From Xylogone sp. PMI_703 (Eukaryota > Ascomycota > Leotiomycetes), in assembly GCA_021399445.1 (NCBI GenBank), contig JAJTUQ010000002.1:1550001-1614000 (forward strand): a DNA stretch of 64,000 bases. The letters are read 5' to 3'. The notes under the pieces were generated by a model. That model was not told the origin of the DNA, did not search any database, and saw only the letters and a program-made list of their open reading frames with translations. Of the stretch, positions 24,538-34,061 are shown piece by piece. Both the position numbers and the translations under genes were made by a program. Each line of letters starts with the position of its first letter. The first letter of the stretch is position 1.

Positions 24538-24553
24538 ACGCGTCTCAACGCGT
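24538..24553 (+). promoter_or_regulatory. Two MluI cell-cycle boxes (ACGCGT) upstream of PCNA
   Basis: Perfect ACGCGT hexamers at 24538-24543 and 24548-24553, exactly 10 bp apart and about 110-125 bp upstream of the first base of the PCNA start codon. In yeasts and filamentous fungi this is the binding site of MBF (Mbp1/Swi6-type factors), which drives G1/S transcription, and PCNA is a known target. The role here is inferred from site and position. Confidence 0.75.
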
Positions 24554-24662
24554 CCTGACTTTGCACCCACAAAAATCCAAATTCCAAATTCCGCTAACGT
24601 TGCTGTCTACTCCTTTGCAACCAAATCCTATCCATATTACTAAAAATTAATATTCATTCAAG

Positions 24663-25679
24663 AGTAAGTTATCCCTCGACAGCAAGCGATCTATTCTACC
24701 CTCCTGCTCTCTCTTGGACCCCAGCTAACAGGACAACCAGTGTTAGAAGCACGCCTCGAACAAGCCAATCTTCTTAAGAAGGTACTATGGTATTTCTATA
24801 GACCTGCATATCTTTGCTAATAGTACTAGGTTGTTGATGCTATCAAAGATCTTGTCCAAGACTGCAACTTCGACTGCAATGATTCCGGCATTGCTCTCCA
24901 GGCTATGGATAACTCCCACGTCGCACTTGTCTCTATGATGCTCAAAGCAGAGGGTTTCTCTCCTTACAGATGCGATCGAAACATTGCTCTCGGTGTCAAT
25001 CTTACTTCTCTCACAAAGGTCCTCCGTGCTGCACAGAATGAGGATATCCTCACCCTGAAGGCTGAAGATGCCCCGGATGTTCTCAACCTAGTTTTCGAGA
25101 GCAGCGAGAATGACCGAATCAGCGAATATGATTTGAAGCTTATGGATATTGACCAGGAGCACTTGGGTATTCCAGATACTGAATACGCTGCTACTATATC
25201 CATGCCTTCTGCTGAGTTCCGAAGAATCTGTGTAGATCTTTTGGCTCTTTCAGAATCAGGTATGAGTCTCACCGCCTTGTGTCTTGGACTTTGGACTGAC
25301 AGTAGATTTAAGTTGCTATTGAAGCTACCAAAGACGGAGTCAAGTTCTCTTGCGTCGGTGATATTGGCAATGGTGCAGTTACTTTACGAAGCCACAACAA
25401 TGTTGAGAAGCCGGAGCTTAACATTGATATCGAACTCACGGAACCCGTCTCCCTTACCTTCTCCCTAAAATATCTCGTCAACTTTTGCAAGGCCGCTGGC
25501 CTTTCCAACACCGTTAAGCTTTGCCTTTCTAACGAAGTTCCACTTCTCGTCGAGTATGGTCTCTCGGGCAGCAGTTATTTGAGATTCTACCTGGCACCAA
25601 AGGCAAGTGGATTACTGAAGGGACTCTTCAGTGCATTATCAAGGCTAACTGTTACACCTAGATTGGCGACGAGGAATAA
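24663..25679 (+). CDS. pol30: Proliferating cell nuclear antigen (PCNA, DNA sliding clamp)
   Basis: Predicted 259 aa, the usual fungal length. It is the homotrimeric clamp that holds DNA polymerase delta/epsilon and repair factors on DNA in the nucleus. Exons: 24663 (one base), 24741-24781, 24830-25259, 25313-25602, 25662-25679. The protein starts [19 protein letters not shown]; Lys164, the ubiquitin/SUMO site, is conserved (EATKDGVKF), as are the interdomain region and the end APKIGDEE. Two oddities: the ATG is split, A being the last base of the leader exon (donor AAGA|GTAAGT) and TG opening the next; and the last intron (25603-25661) is GC-AG (AAG|GCAAGT), because the only nearby GT puts the tail out of frame. 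The final coding exon has just 18 nt. The other introns are GT-AG (77, 48, 53 nt) with CTAAC/CTAAT/CTGAC branch sites. Confidence 0.97.
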
Positions 25680-26216
25680 ACGTGATCATGAAACATTTAC
25701 ACGGTAATGAAAATTGGGCACGTGTGTTTATTGCAGCATATTGTGTGTGTGGTGCGCGGGGTTGGATTCTGATCGATTGCTACGGCTCGTATCAGGGGGT
25801 ATAAACGTTATGAGATCTCTCAATATAGTGAGGATTTCCTGTAATGAGGAATGAATCTTCATCCACCAATTGCTATCTCCATTCAACCGATTGTTCGTGA
25901 ACATATGTATGCCTCTGGCCGCATTTGCATTTCTTCGCATCTCAGTGGTGGGATGTGGTTTCGGCCTAGTGCGGGGCAAGTTCCTACATTCTCCGCCTTA
26001 AGCTTATTTAATCCATGTCTGACTCAAGATAAGAAATAATTACTTCTGTTAGCGTACGGCTATGATTATTTTCATACCTTCTTTTCTGGCGACATCTTGA
26101 GTCGCCTATATGTAATAGGCTCAAGTATATACGCACCTGTGTGACCTTCCTTCTTTTTGTCGGTCTTTTCAGTAAACTCACAACCCACCTACAAGTACCT
26201 TTGACTTGACTTCACC
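25680..26216. other. Intergenic region between PCNA and pyridoxal kinase
   Basis: 537 bp holding the PCNA 3' UTR and the kinase promoter. No gene seen. Confidence 0.5.
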
Positions 26217-27545
26217 ATGTCGGCGGACCTTCCTGTCCCTGAGACGAAGGTGCTTGCTGTTGCCAGCCATGTAGGGAAAATAACACCGCGATCCTAGGGA
26301 AGAAAATCAAGAACTAACTTTACATTGCCCTAAAGGTTGTCTATGGGTAAGTTCCAGTTCTCTTGATTGAACTTACAGGAATCGAACCTTCGGCCAACTG
26401 AACCAAAAACTGTAGATATGTTGGAAACACAATGGCAGCTTTCGTCATGCAATCGCTAGGGTGTGAAGTCGCTGCGCTCAATACTGTCAACTTCAATATG
26501 TCTCCTGTTATCCTTTGCATTATTTTCAGCAAAACTGACTGTTTTGTTCAGGCAATCACTTGGGATATGGACAAGCGACCGGAAGACGTGCGACGGCGGA
26601 AGAGATTACCGAACTATACAGAGGATTGAAACAATCTGGACTTGACGATTTTGACATGATGTTGTCTGGTTACCTACCAGGGGCAGCGTCGGTGGAGGCC
26701 GCAGGAGAGATGGCACGAGACCTCAAGTCTAAAGCCGCCACGAAGCCAGGTAGTTTCTTCTGGGTCCTGGATCCGGTCATGGGGGACAATGGCAAGTTAT
26801 ATGTTGCAGAGGACGTTGTACCGGCATACAAGAATCTGATTAAGGATGCCGACCTTATACTCCCAAACCAGTTCGAAGCAGAGTAGGTCCCCCAAAAATG
26901 ATTATCTACAAACCAGATGATTACTTTATTCGGGCATTGACAAGTTTTAGAACTCTCTCAGGAGTCGAAATTAGGAACATGGACACTCTCAAGCACGCGA
27001 TCGTGAAACTTCACTCAGACTACCATATTCCCCACATTATAATAACGTCAGTTATGCTGCCAGATGTACAGGGAGCTGATGGACCACTGCTCTCCGTTAT
27101 TGGTTCAACTATAACATCCACAAATACCGCCCGGATATTCAAAATCGCTGTGCCGGCTATTGATTGCTTCTTTAGCGGTACCGGAGATATGTTCGCCGCA
27201 TTGATGCTTGTCCGTTTTAGAGAAGCTGTGAGCAATACTAAGGGATTGAATGAGAGACAATCCTGGATCAGTGATGATACGGTAGAGGCTACCGAACTAC
27301 CCCTTGCCAGAGCGGCCGAAAAGGTCCTGGCTAGCATGCACGAAGTCCTTCGAAGAACGAAAGTGGAGAGGGACAAGGAGCTGGCGAAGTATTTATCAGC
27401 GCTAGGTGGTGATGTAGCTCCAGATGACGAAGAAGGCCAGAAGAAACTACGTCTTATTAAGTCAAAGGCTACCGAAGTCAGACTTATCAGAAACTTGGAT
27501 ACCTTGAAGCATCCAGAGGTACAGTTCAAGGCCTCAATTGCATGA
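26217..27545 (+). CDS. Pyridoxal kinase (ribokinase-like, Bud16/PdxK type)
   Basis: Predicted 356 aa. It phosphorylates pyridoxal, pyridoxine and pyridoxamine with ATP in the vitamin B6 salvage pathway. Exons: 26217-26270, 26336-26346 (11 nt), 26416-26495, 26552-26882, 26951-27545. Diagnostic motifs in order: SHVVYGYVGN near the start, NTVNFSNHLGYGQATGR, MLSGYLPG, VLDPVMGDNGKLYV, LILPNQFEAE, and the anion-hole/catalytic GTGDMFAALM. The C-terminal 100 residues carry a charged fungal extension. The third intron (26496-26551, 56 nt, branch CTGAC, acceptor TTCAG) begins ATATGT where GTATGT is expected. No GT donor nearby keeps the frame, so either an AT-AG intron is spliced, or this is a damaging mutation or a sequencing error. 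The microexon encodes VVYG and is needed for the frame. Confidence 0.92.
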
Positions 27546-27770
27546 GAATCAAAGAGGTTTTGCATATCAGATTTTGAATGTAGCATAAGCAGTAGACTTA
27601 GATATAGAAATCATCTCAATCTACACAGCATAGTTTAAGAAATCCGATCTTGAAGCCATTTCAATTCTATTTTGTCTGCTCAGAATCCCCGTCTATTACA
27701 CATCCTAATATATCATAGCATCATCTGTGTATCATCAAACATTTTAAGTATTTCCATGTCGATCCCATAA

Positions 27771-28500
27771 CTAACCAGTGCTTCCAAATCCACCAGCGCC
27801 TCTAACAGTCTCGACCAATTCTTCAACCTCGACAACCTCAGGGGTATAAATCCTTTCCAAAACCAGCTGTGCAATACGATCACCTTCCTTTATCTCAAAG
27901 TCCGTCTCTGCATGATTGAATAGCAAGACCTTGACTGGGCCTCGATAATCAGCGTCTATAACACCTGCACCAGTATCAATGTGATGCTTTGAAGCGAGGC
28001 CAGAACGTGGTGCAATTCGGCCATCTGTATAAAAGAGTATGTTAACCACCAAGCTTGATTAATTGAGAAGCAGCACCAAAGCAACAGGAAATAAGTAGAG
28101 AAATGATGCAAATCATATTACTAATAGCCAACTGGCAAGATAACAGAAAGAATCGGTCACGAAATCATGAAGAGACGTAATTGCACTCACATGTACCCTC
28201 TGGAACAGCCATGCTGATATCAGTATCCACAAGCACCTTCCCCCTGGCAGGAATAATCGTATCCTTCGCAGCATAGAGATCATACCCAGCAGCGAACGCA
28301 CTACCTCTCGTAGGAATCTTGGCTTTATCAGACAACTTCTTGATCAGCAATGGCGGCGGGGCATCCACGGCCTTTGTGAGAGCCTCGGCTGCTGCCATTG
28401 TGCCTGCAATTGATTTCTCGTCGTTTTGGGCAGGGGCGGTGGTATCCTCAAGCTTCTGACGCTTGGGAAGAGGTGATGTTAGAGGTGAGGTTGCAGACAT
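27771..28500 (-). CDS. dut1: dUTP diphosphatase (dUTPase)
   Basis: Predicted 187 aa. Hydrolyses dUTP to dUMP and pyrophosphate, keeping uracil out of DNA and feeding thymidylate synthesis; trimeric family. Exons: 28500-28191 and 28024-27771, separated by a 166-nt GT-AG intron that splits the Tyr codon of [11 protein letters not shown]. All five family motifs are present: AAGYDLYAA (I), APRSGLA (II), [11 protein letters not shown] (III), [10 protein letters not shown] (IV) and [10 protein letters not shown] (V, P-loop-like, at the extreme C-terminus). The first 65 or so residues form a Ser/Pro/Lys-rich leader with PKRQK, a plausible nuclear signal. The frame stays open upstream of ATG 28500 but has no ATG and overlaps the promoter elements, so I did not extend it. 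Convergent with pyridoxal kinase, about 225 bp apart. Confidence 0.95.
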
Positions 28501-28603
28501 TGATACGAATGTGTTTGTTGGGTGTGGGTTGGAAACAGTAGGGTTTGTTGGCTCGTTGGTTCTAAGTGGGCTATAATAGAGGGGCGGTGAGGTGTTCTGG
28601 GGG

Positions 28604-28627
28604 ACGCGAACCGCGTTCCAACCGCGT
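28604..28627 (-). promoter_or_regulatory. Three MBF-type ACGCG cores upstream of dUTPase
   Basis: ACGCG on plus at 28604-28608, and on minus (CGCGT read on plus) at 28612-28616 and 28623-28627. All three fall in 24 bp, 104-127 bp upstream of the dUTPase ATG. The core matches the relaxed MBF site ACGCGN. dUTPase is S-phase regulated in several fungi; control here is inferred. Confidence 0.55.
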
Positions 28628-28944
28628 TCAGTGTTCAATTGGATGGCACTATCTTATCAGATCAGATCGATGAGAGAACTTCTCATACCTGCCAAATTGG
28701 AAGTCCAATTATTACTTAATGCGGCTCTTTTTAGACGTCGTCAGTCTGAGACTATTGTAATGAAATCATTATCTTACTATTGGTTCATTATCATTTTAGC
28801 AAACGCACTTCCCCGTCTACTACTGCATCTTTCCCATTGACAACGCTAGCGTACAGCAAAACGAAGACGCTCTTGGCAAATTACTATTGTACTCTCTCCT
28901 GTATAAACCCAAGTAAGTGAGTCCATGCTAACGAGCAGCAAAAA

Positions 28945-29052
28945 GCGCCGTTGTGGCAGAGCGGTCAGGTCAAATTGCTGTTTCAAGATAAGCATAATTG
29001 CCTCGATACGATTAGGAGAGTAAGGCCTACAGCTGGAACACCAGCGTGGGGC
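28945..29052 (+). pseudogene. tRNA-like relic (possible degenerate tRNA-Leu)
   Basis: The start GCCGTTGTGGCAGAGCGG holds a perfect A-box (TGGCAGAGCGG), followed by a small hairpin with CAA in its loop (TGCT...TTTCAAG...AGCA), a second hairpin (TAAT...ATTA) and a 5-bp hairpin GCTGG-AACA-CCAGC. There is no GGTTCRA-type B-box and no 3' strand pairing with the acceptor stem, so it is unlikely to be a working tRNA. Confidence 0.25.
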
Positions 29053-29351
29053 AAGAACTCTTTGTCATTGAGTATCTAGACTTACTTTTTCTTTTTAATT
29101 ATTCTACATATTCTTGAGAGATGTTTTTTTATTATTTCAGCTTCTGAAGCTAGGGAAGTCGTCTCCATCTTCACTCCTTAGGCTTCTCGTTTTTCTAGTT
29201 TGAACTCGATGAAGTGGGCTATCTCATTCCAAGCTTCATCGTGTTCCTAATTTACCCTATATTTCTCTGCTCTAGATAATTCTGGAAGAGATGGCAAGTG
29301 CTGGCATCTTGTGTGAAGCACTATTTAAGACACAGGTGTTAAGGCTCCAAA

Positions 29352-30806
29352 TCAGACATTTTCTTCCATTCTAGCTATCATATCTGGCCTTGAAATTGTT
29401 GCGGAGGGACTATTTTCAGGTACTACAGGTCTGCCGCTCATACTCCTGCTATTCACAGCAGCGAATTCCGCGCCCACACTTAAGCTAGGCAACCCATACG
29501 CAGCATCACTTGGGCGCTCGGGATCCCTAACATTTGCCGTACTCGCGCTGATTCTAGGGTCACTCCGACCAAGATAAAATCTAGTAGCATCTGAATAACG
29601 TTTTCGGTGGTATAGCCGCGATAGGCGGGAGTGGGAAAAGTGTGACGGCCGTCTTGTAGTTCTTGAATTTTGTCCACCTGTAAGCAGCTCCTGTTTCCGC
29701 GCTCTACACCATCTAACGAAGGCACTTATTGTGAACGAGGAGGCAGCTATTATACCGATTGCGCACTCGACTGCCGACCAAATGCCTACATCTCTGCAAG
29801 ACATCATATTAGCTACTGAAGTGTAATTCAGCTAAACAAGGTATAATCTCACGCTGTGGCGTTGAGGAACTTCCTGCTAATATGGAGAACTCTAATATAT
29901 GGTATACGAATTATTGTAGCAACTCCAGCACTGCCGCATGTTAACTACCTAGAATAGTTGATGTGAATAGGGATATATACTCACAGAACAGTTATAGCAA
30001 GGATAGCCGCCATAGCTACTTTCTTTCGCTTTTGCATTGTCATACGAGCAACAACTATGATAGGTAGCCCTCCAAGCACAAAATCGCAGATGGCCGAGAT
30101 TGTTGAGTGACCTATGGTCATCCGGGGTATGATATTCGGATTAATGCAGTGACCAGCAGTCTCCATATTATATCTGTTCCAAAAGTGGCTAACTGGATTG
30201 CATTGAAACGTCAATGTAAAGAGGAACGCTAATGAGTAAACGAGGATGACGCCCATAGTCGCATATAGAATCCATCTCTGGTACTTGGCCATGCAGATAG
30301 TGAGGAGGAAGACCGCAATTGATAGGCGCACGGATAGTGTCGTGAAATCATACAAGATTTCACAAAGCCACCATGTGAAGAGCGCTCTGGGGGCCTTGTC
30401 AACAGTTATATCCTGGACAGGGCCACCAGTGCCAGCAGCTATACCAATGAACGCAGAGACAAGGTAGGCAGTAAAAGAAAGCTTTATCATGTTAGCCCTC
30501 AGAGATAACATGCATGGAATAGACAAGTATCATAATAATGAATTTTCGGGATCCTACCTGTGCTATCAACAACAAGGTATCATCCAATTTCCAAGACTTC
30601 GTCACAAACAACCTTATACATATTCTCTGAGAGAAGAAGACCCACGTCAACGAAAGCAAGACTTCGGCCACAATATCTAGAAGTACATAGTATCAGCAAT
30701 GACCCCCTCCCTGTAAAAGAATCAGGCCACAAAACTTACTTAACTGGCTCCGCCTGTCTTCCACCATTTGGGCCACGAGTCTTGTGACATTCCTGCTGCT
30801 AATCAT
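29352..30806 (-). CDS. Fungal rhodopsin-domain integral membrane protein
   Basis: Predicted 400 aa with about seven hydrophobic helices; matches the fungal-specific rhodopsin-domain family (often annotated integral membrane protein, related to PTH11-like receptors). Exons: 30806-30740, 30676-30558, 30481-29985, 29930-29853, 29793-29352; all introns GT-AG, 54-76 nt. Supporting motifs: KSWKLDDTLLL after helix 2, CNPVSHFWNR and GHCINP in the extracellular half (conserved cysteines), FVLGGLPIIVV, and the typical IWSAVECAIGIIAAS before the last helix. The cytosolic tail is Ser/Arg-rich. There is no CFEM domain. The fifth exon starts at an AG 29 nt into an apparently open region; that choice gives the family-typical FLNATADVGIWS. 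Ligand and function are unknown. Confidence 0.85.
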
Positions 30807-31676
30807 CAGGGTATCAAGAACAGGCTAGGCATGTCGATATTTGAACTGATTTCGCAAAGAGCTGCTAGGAGTTAATCATCGTCGTCCCTAATATTCTAAT
30901 GCATTGGTTGTCCTGGTGATGCTATAAGCTCACCTCGACGGCTCGTCCCGGTGTGTGCTATGACGAAACCTGACGTGCTATCATGACAAACCTGAGAGAG
31001 ACAAAACAGGTAATACTCGTCTGTGTAACTCAGAGAGTACCATGCGGAAACAATTCATGAGATATTGAGCACAAATTCTTGAAAACCACAAGGGTGTTGT
31101 GTGAAATCGGTGTAGTTGCAGGGTACCAAACTTCTGGATGCCAAAATGGGTGGCGTTGCAGCAACAGAGCCCAATAGAGACAGAAAATGGAAACTCTGAT
31201 GAACGATGAGAGAGAGACAATGGAATCAGATGAAGCACAATGCATGATCCGAGCCCCAACCAGACCGTTAGTACGAAAGATGCTCGACGGTGGGAAACGA
31301 ACCGATGTGCGTGGAGATGAAGACAAGCAGAGAGGAAAAGGGGCAGTTGGGAGAAGGAAAAGTGGCGACTCCAGTCCTCCTAGATGATTTTTAGCAGTTG
31401 AAAGCCATAACTGTGCGAACAAAAAAGTCAACGAACAATGAACCAGCAATTTTATATTTTCATAAACACTTATGTATTGACTCTAACCTCGCCAACTTTA
31501 CATTAAAACGACCGGTATATACAGATAGGAAACAACTTATGATGCACCACGCAACTGTTCTGAAACTTTTAAAGAATCCCCCAGAGAGAATATACTAAAC
31601 TGACCAACCCTAAATCCTATAAAGGAACGAAAAGAAGTAGGATCTAGGCTTTCTTCGTATTGGCCTTTTCAATTCC
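30807..31676. other. Intergenic region
   Basis: 870 bp between two minus-strand membrane-protein genes. The open frames here (31187-31387 plus, 31030-31449 minus) overlap each other and match nothing. I see no gene. Confidence 0.5.
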
Positions 31677-34061
31677 CTAATAAATCCCCCTATATCCTTG
31701 GTTCATTGGTGGCTTCAATGGAACGGTGCCAATTGGTGCGGCGCCACCCATTAAGTCTTCTGTGCTGGCACTTTGTTGATTTGGGCGTTGAGGGAAGGGA
31801 CTCTGTGAAGGCTTGAAGGCATTCAAAGATGCTGGATTAGAATATGGGTTGCCAGGTTCATTGGTGCTGTATTCGCTAGCACTGTAGTTCCTGCCATGGC
31901 CGAGTTTTTCCACATCATGGAACTTGGAGGTTCCCATGAGGAGCGAATCCCGAGCGTCCAATGGTGTAAGATCATCCAGATCCCGATTCATCTTCTCTGC
32001 CTCCTTACGTCTCTTGCGGTGAGGGTTCATCTTCCAGAAAGCGATCATTGCATTGGCAATAACTAAAAGTGCCAAGAGTCCAGATAGAGCAGATTGCACA
32101 GCAATAAGCACGACGCCGGTGACAGTTTTAGTAGTCTGTGATATGCCAAGTTCCTCGACGAAAACTAAAATGCAGACAACACTAAGAGCTCGGACGACTT
32201 GGATGAATATGTTGATTACATTTCCGGACTTGCGCTCGAATGGGCGGCTCCATATCAAGAGAATGAGCACTACGTAGAAAGTCACGTCAGAAAAGAGAAC
32301 CTAAGCATCAGCAATCCAAGGGGGAAAAACTTACTGAGTAACTCAATAATTAGTTGAGCAACGGTTTGAGTGAGGCCGTGTCCATCTGCAGCAGCTAGCA
32401 CAATACCTTTCGCTGCGGTGTATACTATGACAGGGATGAACAGCCACCAGAAGTCTTTCTTGTAAGCCTCATAAAACAAACTATACTTCATCCAGGTTTC
32501 CTTGTTTTCGTACAAAGCTGAAGTGTCTCCATCGACTTTCTTGAGATGGCGAGCCACAGACCAAATCTTGAACGCGAAGAAGCCGAGAACTCCAGTGAAG
32601 ATGGCAAGGGAGAAGCCAGCCAGCAGTTTCGCCGCCCAGGAATCACCATGGGTAAATTGGAAGATGCTGTACATGACCCAGATGCCGTAGAGAAGGAGAA
32701 TTAAGTTGACGATGGTGCGGGCCATGGTACCCCAGTAATGGGTTCGGATACCAACAAGACTTTTTGGCAATGTACCGAAGACGGACCAGGCTTCTAAGAG
32801 AACCTTCAGGAGAAGGATGCCTACCACTATAGAGGCAATGACGATGGCAAAAATGAGAAGGACTGTCATAAAGGTGTTTGCTTCTGGAACGCTCAGTTCT
32901 TCTACATAGTTCTTCATTCCTGAGACGGTGTTTTCGACCTTGGTCTCTAATGAGGGATCTGCTGGAGCTGCTGGAGCAGTCGTGTTGACATTCGTCACGA
33001 TATCTCTTGCCAACATCTTTGCGGCGTTTGCGAGCGATCTTGGAAACAGGGACGACGATTTTGAACCAGAAGTAGAAGCTAGGCTGGCGTTTTGCAAGAA
33101 AGCATAGCTGTCACCAGTCAAGTTTCCGCCAGTTGAAGCCCGGAAATTATCGATAGACTGTTGCATAGCTCCCCAAGGGATAACACCCGTCGAAAATCCA
33201 AAATTCTTGGCAAAGCTCGTGTACACTGGGGGATAATTGACGGACATCATTCCATTCATGGCAACTCCCTGGAACCAAGTGGCGACCTCCATGAAGGAAG
33301 GGCTTAACGTTCCCGCTCCCGCTCCAGCAGCAGCACTTCCACCGGCACCAGCACTGCCGCCTGCTACTGCGGCACTTATGGCTGTCGCACCAGTTGCAAT
33401 CAGAGCAGCTCCAGCAATTCCGGCCGTGACATATGAGACGGCTGGCAGATCTACAGTCTTGCCATTAGTGACTTGGGAGACAATACAGGCAACGTCAGAT
33501 CCAGAGTCAACGGAAATCAGTTGCAGGGTAGCTTGGGCTGCAATATCTGGGACAGAAAAAGCAATTGCGGGAATCATAGATGCAAATTCCGCAGGGATCG
33601 TCTGGTTCCCACTAGCTGAGAAGGTGCCTGCAGGAACTAAAGAAGACGTTAGCATTTCTCAGGCTTCGACACTGGGCAGTCCATTTGGGGGCGGCATGAA
33701 GCCTTCTTCCACCATACGGTGCATGTTGGGTTGGCATAAACATACCTGGACATAGCTGAGAGACAAATGTGTCATCCTCACACGGGTTGAAACTCCTCTG
33801 ATAGACCTGGGACCCGTATGCGGTAACATTTAGCTGGGCGGTGACATTCTGAACCTGGGTACTGGTGCCGGCAACGTTGAAGGAAACGGTCTTCTGATCA
33901 TTGTTATATTCCACATTAACATTTTGGACGGTAATCGTGGAGCCCGCGAGACATGAACTGAAGCCAGTGGTCTGTAATATCTGGTCCGCGAGAACTCTGG
34001 CCGGCAGGGTTCCGAGTAATAGTAACGAAAACGAGGATAGCGCTGAAGTTGGTCGTAACAT
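31677..34061 (-). CDS. FLC/TRP-like membrane protein (flavin carrier / Pkd2-type channel)
   Basis: Predicted 736 aa. Exons: 34061-33746, 33636-32335, 32269-31677 (introns 109 and 65 nt, GT-AG). Residues 1-25 are a signal peptide (SFSLLLLGTLPARVLA). An ML-like lumenal lipid-binding domain follows (cysteines at CLAG, NPCED, LCPG), then about nine transmembrane helices of the TRP domain from around residue 330, including RSFGTL-like and IWSRPFERKSGN segments and VVRALSVVCILVFVEELG. The cytosolic tail is Pro/Ser-rich and ends PMNQGYRGIY. Yeast Flc1-3 are ER/vacuolar proteins needed for FAD import, calcium homeostasis and wall integrity. The segment between the ML-like domain and the first helices is Gly/Ala-rich. 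The second acceptor was chosen because the nearer AG puts a stop in frame. Confidence 0.9.

Larger units (their letters stand above)
28501..29351. other. Intergenic region upstream of dUTPase
   Basis: 851 bp. Holds the dUTPase promoter with ACGCG cores and, at 28945-29050, a tRNA-like stretch. No protein-coding gene seen. Confidence 0.5.

Noticed and set aside
26370..26415. B-box-like GGTTCGATTCC on the minus strand, suggesting a tRNA
   Set aside because: It sits in a kinase intron, lacks a paired T-stem, A-box and acceptor stem; most likely chance.
28501..28638. N-terminal extension of dUTPase, possibly a mitochondrial isoform with a non-AUG start
   Set aside because: The upstream open frame has no ATG, is not Arg-rich or amphipathic, and overlaps the ACGCG promoter cluster.
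32292..32334. Nearer acceptor for the second intron of the FLC-like gene (43 nt)
   Set aside because: It runs into a stop after three codons; the 65-nt intron gives the family-typical helix before IWSRPF.
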